Positions 12,838-17,384 of a stretch of 17,384 nt of DNA are shown here, piece by piece; the first letter of the stretch is position 1; each line of letters begins with the position of its first letter. This stretch comes from JAHFLQ01 sp964432465 (GTDB lineage Bacteria; Patescibacteriota; Minisyncoccia; UBA6257; WO2-44-18). The translations under genes were made by a program, and so were the position numbers. The notes below the pieces were generated by a model. That model worked only from the letters and a program-made list of their open reading frames with translations, was not told the origin of the DNA and did no database searches. Location of the stretch: positions 1 through 17,384 of the forward strand of contig CAYSNI010000070.1 of the NCBI GenBank assembly GCA_964432465.1, written 5' to 3'.

Positions 12838-13152
12838 CTATTTCAACGGTTCCTGCTTGTCGTTGTTTACTTTATCCTCACTAGTCTTTTTGGTCAACTT
12901 ACCAAGGCGATCATTGATAAAATTATCCATTTTCATAGTGAACACCCTGATCTTCCGTAAAAACTTGGCCATAAAGCTGTTGATATTCTGATCCAGCTGA
13001 GACATGGGCACCTTCGCGATTAAACGCTCGAAAAAATTCGGACCGCGCGGTGGCTGTGGATTATTCTCTACTCTAGGCAAAGCCCGGGCCATAAGATAAA
13101 TTATGAATCCTAAGCTTCCGAAAACTATGATCTGTAGGAAGAGATCGAACAC
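12838..13152 (-). CDS. Small membrane-anchored protein, unknown function
   Basis: A 104-aa protein of no recognised family. It opens with a hydrophobic helix (about 3-23, FLQIIVFGSLGFIIYLMARAL). A Pro-rich linker (NNPQPPRGP) and a basic helical stretch (43-90) follow, ending in a charged tail KKTSEDKVNNDKQEPLK. The start is GTG at 13152 with no ribosome site. TATAAT (13159-13164) ends 6 nt before it and contains the TAA of tsf, so its promoter is built into the end of tsf. It lies between tsf and the tRNA group on the same strand. Confidence 0.75.
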   Translation of the reverse strand: MFDLFLQIIVFGSLGFIIYLMARALPRVENNPQPPRGPNFFERLIAKVPMSQLDQNINSFMAKFLRKIRVFTMKMDNFINDRLGKLTKKTSEDKVNNDKQEPLK

Positions 13153-13158
13153 TGCTTA

Positions 13159-13164
13159 ATTATA
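13159..13164 (-). promoter_or_regulatory. Perfect -10 element overlapping the tsf stop codon
   Basis: TATAAT on the minus strand ends 6 nt before the GTG of the 104-aa gene. The tsf stop (13160-13162) is part of the hexamer. The geometry fits a leaderless transcript. Confidence 0.55.
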
Positions 13165-13606
13165 TCTCATATCGGCAGAATCTGCCGATTTCTATATTCT
13201 CACCGGTTTTAGAGACAATACTTTTCACTAAAGCGTCCACGGTGATGTTTGAATCTTTTACGTAAGGCTGGGCAAGAAAGACCGGCAGATCTTTAGGATC
13301 CATAGCCGCAATATGCATCGCGAGATCGTGCGCCAGATTCCTGAAGTCCTCCGTACGAGCTACGAAATCCGTTTCGCACCGAAGTTCGAGTAGCACACCT
13401 ACTCGATTATTGTGGATATACGTTTCCAACACGCCAGCTCCGGTTTTCCGGCCACTACGTGACTGAGCCTTAATCAGTCCGCGCTCATTAATGATCGATA
13501 CGGCCTTATCAACATCGCCGCCAGCCTCTTCTAAGGCTTTTTTACAATCCATCACTCCGGCTCCGGTAATTTCTCGCAACTTTTGAACATCCGACGCTGT
13601 TGCCAT
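13160..13606 (-). CDS. tsf: Elongation factor Ts, short form
   Basis: Nucleotide exchange factor for EF-Tu. The 148 residues are well below the 195-300 usual for bacteria. The N-terminal UBA-like domain is intact (VQKLREITGAGVMDCKKALE, 7-26), as is the EF-Tu-contacting TDFV (79-82). The protein then has one reduced core subdomain with FLAQPYVKD and ends at GRFCRYEI, where longer family members read RYELG and continue. It lacks the second core repeat and coiled coil, so it is a minimal functional form rather than a truncation; no relic sequence follows. It is 20 nt after rpsB. No ribosome site is seen; TACAAT lies 7 nt before the ATG (13614-13619). Confidence 0.93.
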   Translation of the reverse strand: MATASDVQKLREITGAGVMDCKKALEEAGGDVDKAVSIINERGLIKAQSRSGRKTGAGVLETYIHNNRVGVLLELRCETDFVARTEDFRNLAHDLAMHIAAMDPKDLPVFLAQPYVKDSNITVDALVKSIVSKTGENIEIGRFCRYEI

Positions 13607-13626
13607 ATTTATTATTGTATTTGATT

Positions 13627-14403
13627 TTACTTTTCGCTCTTCGCTACCAGCGGACGCTCCTTAGCACCTTCCTCTATCTTAGCCGTTAACTTGCTCAAAA
13701 TCCACGCGATGCTTGTTTTAGAATTGTCGTTAGCTGGAATCGGATAATCCGCGATCTCCGGATCGGTGTCCGTGCTCAAAATAGAAACGATTGGAATTTT
13801 CAACCTTCGTGCTTCGCGAACGGCGGTCATATGATCATTGGCGTTAACCACTAAAAGAACATCGGGGAGTTTGGAAAGACGCTCGAGGCCCAAGAAAAAC
13901 TGATCCATTTTCGCGCGCAGTTTACTGAATTCCGTGCGCTCTTTTTTCGTGTACTTGTCTAATTTTCCGGTCGCCTCATCGGCTTTCAAATTCATGTAGA
14001 ATTGAATGCGCTTGGAAAGGGTTTTGAAATTGGTCAGGGTACCACCAAGCCAGCGCTTGATTACGTAAGGAAAAGAAAACTTCTTCGCCATTTCCTCTAC
14101 CAAGTCCTGAGCAGACGGCTTGGTGCCAACCATAAAGATCAACCCTTCTTTTTTGGAAACTTCCCTTAAAAAATCACCGGCCTTATCAAGTGCTTCGGAA
14201 GTTTTTGGCAAATCTAAAATCTCAATGCCATTTCGCGTAGCATAGATAAAGGGCTTCATGTGAGGATGCGTCTTAGATTTCTTTCGGCCGTACAAAATAC
14301 CGGCTTTAACCATTTCATCCAAAAGCATCGGATCCATGGTGATTTCCGGAGGGGTGTTTTCCGCAACTGCAGTACCGTTCTGGTTGTTTTCCAGTTCTGA
14401 CAT
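13627..14403 (-). CDS. rpsB: 30S ribosomal protein S2
   Basis: A 258-aa protein with clear S2 signatures: KTHPHMKPFIYATRNGIEIL, FMVGTKPSAQDLVEEMAKK, RWLGGTLTNFKTL and the late DPEIADYPIPANDNS block (DYPIPxNDxS). Residues 1-25 are an extra N-terminal tail rich in Asn, Glu and Pro. It is the first gene of the rpsB-tsf pair, an order found across bacteria. Transcription from 14414-14442 would start about 4 nt before the ATG, leaving no room for a ribosome site. Confidence 0.97.
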   Translation of the reverse strand: MSELENNQNGTAVAENTPPEITMDPMLLDEMVKAGILYGRKKSKTHPHMKPFIYATRNGIEILDLPKTSEALDKAGDFLREVSKKEGLIFMVGTKPSAQDLVEEMAKKFSFPYVIKRWLGGTLTNFKTLSKRIQFYMNLKADEATGKLDKYTKKERTEFSKLRAKMDQFFLGLERLSKLPDVLLVVNANDHMTAVREARRLKIPIVSILSTDTDPEIADYPIPANDNSKTSIAWILSKLTAKIEEGAKERPLVAKSEK

Positions 14404-14413
14404 ATTAGAAGAA

Positions 14414-14442
14414 AATATAACTCATCGCGACGAGAATGTAAA
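14414..14442 (-). promoter_or_regulatory. Promoter of rpsB giving a near-leaderless mRNA
   Basis: TTTACA (14437-14442), a 17-bp spacer and TATATT (14414-14419) on the minus strand. The hexamer ends 10 nt before the ATG, so the expected transcription start is about 14407. The -35 overlaps the tail of the preceding hairpin. Confidence 0.75.
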
Positions 14443-14463
14443 GACGCCGGTTAAGGCGTCTTT
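14440..14463 (-). terminator. Hairpin after the zinc-knuckle gene
   Basis: The 9-bp stem AAAGACGCC/GGCGTCTTT with a 6-nt loop overlaps the stop codon of the 60-aa gene (14451-14453). Only three T follow on the minus strand before the rpsB -35, so termination may be partial. On the + strand five T follow, but no + gene precedes it. Confidence 0.55.
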
Positions 14464-14633
14464 TTCTTATTGAAAAGAGACTTCACCTTCTTGAACAACT
14501 TAATCCACCAAGAATCCTGCTTCAAATAGAACCGGCAGGAGACACACCCAAGCAAGTGCTTCTTCTGCTCAGCGGTGAGCGGCTTACCTTGCTCGAAATC
14601 ACGCTGTTCGTGGAAACTGATATGGCGAGACAT
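14451..14633 (-). CDS. Mini zinc-knuckle protein resembling anti-sigma ZAS (zf-HC2) motif
   Basis: A 60-aa protein. The short helix EQGKPLTAEQKKH leads into H26-x3-C30-x2-C33 (HLLGCVSC) and then RFYLK, which is the spacing and context of the zinc-binding anti-sigma (ZAS, zf-HC2) motif. Instead of the usual transmembrane segment it ends in a basic amphipathic tail (DSWWIKLFKKVKSLFNKKK) that could touch membrane or nucleic acid. A very strong ribosome site AAGGAGGG (14639-14646) precedes the ATG by 5 nt. No sigma factor gene lies nearby. The anti-sigma role is inference from the motif alone. Confidence 0.7.
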   Translation of the reverse strand: MSRHISFHEQRDFEQGKPLTAEQKKHLLGCVSCRFYLKQDSWWIKLFKKVKSLFNKKKTP

Positions 14634-14699
14634 ATCGACCCTCCTTTATTCGCAAAATATCTTGCGCGCGCTGAAACACTGGTAACCTACGCTCTCAGA

Positions 14700-15794
14700 C
14701 TATCCTAGTAGTGTGATAGCGTCAACAATCTGCTTCTTAAAATTTTCCTTAGAAAAACGCTTGCCCGCGGCCGCGATCTTTACCCGGCTAAATTTCTTTT
14801 TCTCAAAATCAGAGATGGCCGCCGCCAAAGATTCTGTAGTTTGTTCGTTGAAAAATATGCCGGTCACGCCATCTTCTAAAATTTCTTTCGCGCCACCGGC
14901 ACGGTAAGCAATCACCGGCGTTCCACAAGCCTGCGCCTCCGCCGCTACTAATCCGAAATCTTCTACTTGAGGAAAGATGAGCGCTTTAGCGCCGTTATAA
15001 AGCGTTCTCAGGTCCGCGTCGGTTACAAATGGAAGCAGTTCAATATTTACTGCTTTTAAATTTTCAATTTTAGTTTTTAGTTTTTGATATTCTGGACCCG
15101 TGCCCACAATCTTCAAAGGAAGCTTGAGCTTCGCGCATGCCTCGATAATTAGATCAAAGCGCTTGTAATGCAGCATTCTTCCGACCGCCAAATAATAGTT
15201 TCTAACTGGTAACTTCGAGCTGTTAACTTCGCGATAGAATACCGCCGTATCCACAGGCGGATAAATCACCTGAGCGTCGCGCTGGTAATACGATTTAATT
15301 TTACCAGCAATAAAATTTGAATTTGCCAGCAGTACGTCCGGACCCTGAGCTTTCTTGTAATCCCATGATCGGAGGTATTTGAAAATCGGAGAAAAGACAG
15401 CAGTGAAAACCGGGTTATTAAAATAATCTTTCGTCTCCCAGGCATAGCGCAATGGAGTATGTATATATGAAAGGTGCTTCGCCTTCGAACCAAGCACGAT
15501 CCCCTTGGCAAAACCGGCCGTATCAGAGATCACTAAATCAAATTTGTTATCCAACAATAAAGATTGAGCCGCCAACGGCATAAGCGGTATGAACCAACGA
15601 TGATTGTCACGGGCGAATTGAAAATCTAAAAAACTAGTCCCAGCTACACGCTGGCGAAAACGTCCGCCGGTCTTTTTGGAGTCATGAAGAATGGTATATA
15701 TCGGGGCTTCCGGAAACATTTCCATCAGCACTTCCAGTACCCGCTCTCCACCTCCGTATTGATTCAGATAGTCGTGCACAAGGGCGACTTTCAT
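14700..15794 (-). CDS. GT4-family glycosyltransferase
   Basis: A 364-aa GT-B retaining glycosyltransferase. The N-terminal domain begins KVALVHDYLNQYGGGERVLE (2-21) with the Gly-rich acceptor loop. The C-terminal nucleotide-sugar domain shows LAVGRMLHYKRFD and the E-x7-E block EDFGLVAAEAQACGTPVIAY. The closest style is mannosyl or rhamnosyl transferases of the WbaZ/GtfA kind; the donor is not certain. The frame is open upstream to 15908, but the natural family start MKVALVHDY at 15794 is chosen, since the extension would overlap the divergent gene. It probably works with the sugar-phosphate transferase at 15823 in building a surface glycan on undecaprenyl phosphate. No ribosome site is seen. 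Confidence 0.9.
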   Translation of the reverse strand: MKVALVHDYLNQYGGGERVLEVLMEMFPEAPIYTILHDSKKTGGRFRQRVAGTSFLDFQFARDNHRWFIPLMPLAAQSLLLDNKFDLVISDTAGFAKGIVLGSKAKHLSYIHTPLRYAWETKDYFNNPVFTAVFSPIFKYLRSWDYKKAQGPDVLLANSNFIAGKIKSYYQRDAQVIYPPVDTAVFYREVNSSKLPVRNYYLAVGRMLHYKRFDLIIEACAKLKLPLKIVGTGPEYQKLKTKIENLKAVNIELLPFVTDADLRTLYNGAKALIFPQVEDFGLVAAEAQACGTPVIAYRAGGAKEILEDGVTGIFFNEQTTESLAAAISDFEKKKFSRVKIAAAGKRFSKENFKKQIVDAITLLG

Positions 15795-15808
15795 ATTTTT
15801 GAATATGC

Positions 15809-15818
15809 TAAAATTATA
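15809..15818. promoter_or_regulatory. Overlapping divergent -10 elements in the 28-bp gap
   Basis: TAAAAT on the + strand (15809-15814) lies 8 nt before the sugar transferase ATG. TATAAT on the minus strand (15813-15818) lies 18 nt before the glycosyltransferase ATG. They share two base pairs, so RNA polymerase could serve only one side at a time. No good -35 is seen for either. Confidence 0.5.
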
Positions 15819-15822
15819 TGGT

Positions 15823-16410
15823 ATGCGAAGAATTTTGGACATCCTTGGCGCAACCGCCGGCCTCGCTTTTCTCACCCCACTCCTGCCGCTGATCGCGTCA
15901 GCAATCAAAATCGAAAGCCGCGGTCCGGTTTTTGTTAAATTGGATCGAGTCAGCGCCGGTAAAAAAATCGGGGTCTATAAATTCCGCTCAATGTACGATG
16001 GCGCCCATCAGATGAAAGCGGCGCTTTCAATACTTAATGAACGCGCCGACGGTCCGTTTTTCAAGATTAAAAAAGATCCGCGCGTGACGAAAGTTGGACG
16101 GATGTTAAGAAAATTTCGAGTAGATGAATTCCCCCAGTTAATCAATGTATTAAAAGGAGAGCTCTCGCTTGTCGGCCCTCGTCCGCACGAGCCGGAAGAA
16201 GTAGCGTTTTATCCGCATCCCTACAAACATCTGGTTCTTGCCAAGGCTGGCGTTACTGGTCTTTCTCAAGTCAACGGCGCCTCTTCACTACCGTTCATGA
16301 AAGAACTGGAACTGGATGATCATTACGTAAAAAATCGCACGCTCGCGCTTGACGCGAAGATTCTCGCGAAAACCGTAAAAGTTATTTTTACCGATCCGAC
16401 CGCGGTTTAA
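15823..16410 (+). CDS. Monotopic sugar-phosphate transferase (PglC/WcaJ C-terminal type)
   Basis: A 195-aa phosphoglycosyl transferase that would place a sugar-1-phosphate from a nucleotide sugar onto undecaprenyl phosphate, the first step of a glycan repeat unit. It is the minimal form: one re-entrant hydrophobic helix (about 4-28), then ESRGPVFVKLDR, YKFRSM (52-57), DPRVTKVGRMLRK, the catalytic Asp-Glu pair D101-E102 in RVDEFPQL, and LVGPRPHEP (116-124). The long frame from TTG at 15799 is rejected in favour of MRRILDILG, the normal family start. It lacks the four-helix N-terminal part of WbaP/WcaJ. Likely partners are the divergent GT4 enzyme and perhaps the downstream pilin, if it is glycosylated. 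Confidence 0.92.
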   Translation: MRRILDILGATAGLAFLTPLLPLIASAIKIESRGPVFVKLDRVSAGKKIGVYKFRSMYDGAHQMKAALSILNERADGPFFKIKKDPRVTKVGRMLRKFRVDEFPQLINVLKGELSLVGPRPHEPEEVAFYPHPYKHLVLAKAGVTGLSQVNGASSLPFMKELELDDHYVKNRTLALDAKILAKTVKVIFTDPTAV

Positions 16411-16412
16411 AC

Positions 16413-16421
16413 TGATATACT
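16413..16421 (+). promoter_or_regulatory. Extended -10 promoter of the prepilin gene
   Basis: TGATATACT is a TGn-extended -10 whose hexamer TATACT (16416-16421) ends 10 nt before the prepilin ATG. The expected start leaves a leader of about 3-4 nt. It begins 2 nt after the sugar transferase stop. Confidence 0.6.
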
Positions 16422-16431
16422 AATTATAGAA

Positions 16432-16956
16432 ATGCGCAAAACTAATTCCGGATTCACGCTTATCGAACTTCTTATCTATGTGGCAATTTTCGCGATGGTC
16501 GCGGGATTTTTTACCAGTATTCTTTTGATCTCCTTACGTGTTCAGGGCACCCAGTCCGGATTAGTGGATATCAGCTCGCAATTAAGTTTTGCCATGCAAA
16601 CAATCCAGCGCCACATCCAAGAATCAAATTCTATTTCTAGTCCAGCTTCCGGCGTCTCGGCTAATTCCTTAACCTTAGTTAAGCCGACCGGCAATGTCAC
16701 CATCGCCTTTGGATCCTGTGGCGGTGTTATGGATGCAATTTGCGTGACTGAAGCCGGATCGCCGAATCCGCTCACCACTACCAAAGCGGTAATCAAAACT
16801 CTAAGCTTCACTCACTACACAACCCCGTCCAATAATCCAATCACGCCAGGAGTTGATACAATCCAGATTAGTATTACCGCCAGTAACAACACTCAAGACC
16901 CGGCTAGCCTGACCACGCGCACTCTGCAGGGCTCCGCTAGCCCTCTCAATCAGTAA
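16432..16956 (+). CDS. Type IV prepilin-like protein
   Basis: A 174-aa protein with a class III signal. The short basic leader MRKTNSG ends at the PilD cleavage site G7/F8, followed by FTLIELLIYVAIFAM with the +5 Glu (E12) and a hydrophobic helix to about 34. The mature domain is Ser/Thr/Asn-rich and beta-prone, with two Cys (in SCGGVMDAICV) that could form a disulfide. It could be a major or minor pilin or a pseudopilin; no other pilus gene is in the window. The gene is 21 nt after the sugar transferase stop, with its own extended -10 and no ribosome site. A weak inverted repeat ACTGGTA/TACCAGT (16968-16995) follows without a T-tract. Confidence 0.9.
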   Translation: MRKTNSGFTLIELLIYVAIFAMVAGFFTSILLISLRVQGTQSGLVDISSQLSFAMQTIQRHIQESNSISSPASGVSANSLTLVKPTGNVTIAFGSCGGVMDAICVTEAGSPNPLTTTKAVIKTLSFTHYTTPSNNPITPGVDTIQISITASNNTQDPASLTTRTLQGSASPLNQ

Positions 16957-17030
16957 CTCGACAATTCACTGGTAAAGGCGTATTTTGATACCAGTTCATT
17001 TAATATTGTTCATTAGGAATAGGAGGCTAG

Positions 17031-17384
17031 ATGCCGGCGCTCAGGAAACTACTAGTTGACCTCGATTGCACGCTGATTAACTCGGAAAAACGACTCGACT
17101 TTGAAATAGCCGTGGGAATCACGCACGGACTTTCGGCAGACCAATTCTGGCAGGCCTATGCAGTGTTAGTAAGAAAGCACTCGCGAGGCATGTTCACATA
17201 TGACCGTTTTTATGAATGCTGCAAGGAAATAAGGCCAAAATTGAATAGCGCGATCATAGATGACTGGTTGAAACTACTGGAAATTCCGGTCCATTTTCCA
17301 GACACCGGACGATTTCTTTCCGCATTTCCAAAAGAAGAACTAGTTATTCTAACAACCGGTGATCCGTCTATGCAAAGAATAAAA
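17031..17384 (+). CDS. HAD-superfamily hydrolase, 5' part
   Basis: The frame runs off the right edge after 118 residues. HAD motif I is VDLDCTLINSE (9-19), with the nucleophile and acid Asp pair D10/D12 and Cys in the usual Gly position of DxDGT. A helical cap follows, then motif II as LVILTTGD near the edge. The first steps of a phosphatase or phosphotransferase core are therefore present; the Lys and second acidic motifs are outside the window. The ATG is fixed by AGGAGG (17021-17026), 4 nt upstream. Substrate unknown. Confidence 0.85.
   Translation, partial: MPALRKLLVDLDCTLINSEKRLDFEIAVGITHGLSADQFWQAYAVLVRKHSRGMFTYDRFYECCKEIRPKLNSAIIDDWLKLLEIPVHFPDTGRFLSAFPKEELVILTTGDPSMQRIK

Overview
The window looks like a chromosomal piece of a small-genome bacterium, most likely of the Candidate Phyla Radiation (Patescibacteria, Parcubacteria-like). 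This is inferred from a short EF-Ts, very compact gene spacing, a type IV prepilin beside a minimal sugar-phosphate transferase, mixed CCA-encoding and CCA-less tRNA genes, and GC-rich repeat clusters before a small GIY-YIG gene. TGA is used as an ordinary stop. No rRNA gene or other phylogenetic anchor is present, so the lineage call is tentative.

Layout. 1-1042: the tail of an unknown + strand gene meets glpX (class II fructose-1,6-bisphosphatase, minus). 1152-3566: a GNAT acetyltransferase (+) converges on typA/bipA (minus) across a shared bidirectional terminator. 3653-4785: minus-strand tRNA-Arg(UCU), tRNA-Pro(UGG), an exact 36-nt copy of the 5' half of that tRNA-Pro, a membrane-anchored 198-aa protein of unknown function, and tRNA-Gly(UCC). 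4850-8780: three minus-strand genes, each followed by its own hairpin terminator: a 678-aa protein with two calcineurin-like phosphoesterase domains around a winged helix, a membrane-anchored class A beta-lactamase-like serine hydrolase, and a SAM methyltransferase.

8903-12141 is an accessory segment. It starts at tRNA-Trp(CCA), is bordered on both sides by copies of one repeat family, and carries a GIY-YIG nuclease, a second methyltransferase, a glycine-rich-domain-protein-like (GRDP) gene, a decayed hicB antitoxin gene and a NYN-domain RNase. 12212-14403 is minus-strand translation machinery: rpsB, tsf, a small membrane protein, tRNA-Tyr(GUA), tRNA-Thr(UGU), tRNA-Thr(GGU) and rpmG (L33). 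14451-17384 holds a 60-aa zinc-knuckle protein, a GT4 glycosyltransferase diverging from a PglC-like sugar-phosphate transferase across a 28-bp gap, a type IV prepilin and the start of a HAD hydrolase. The last group suggests cell-surface glycan and pilus work.

The most notable global pattern is two kinds of translation start. One set of genes has a strong Shine-Dalgarno (GNAT, phosphoesterase, GRDP, glpX, zinc knuckle, HAD). A second set has none, but has a -10-like hexamer 6-10 nt before the start codon (rpsB, tsf, rpmG, the 104-aa membrane gene, NYN, methyltransferase, beta-lactamase-like, sugar transferase, prepilin), as expected for leaderless mRNAs.
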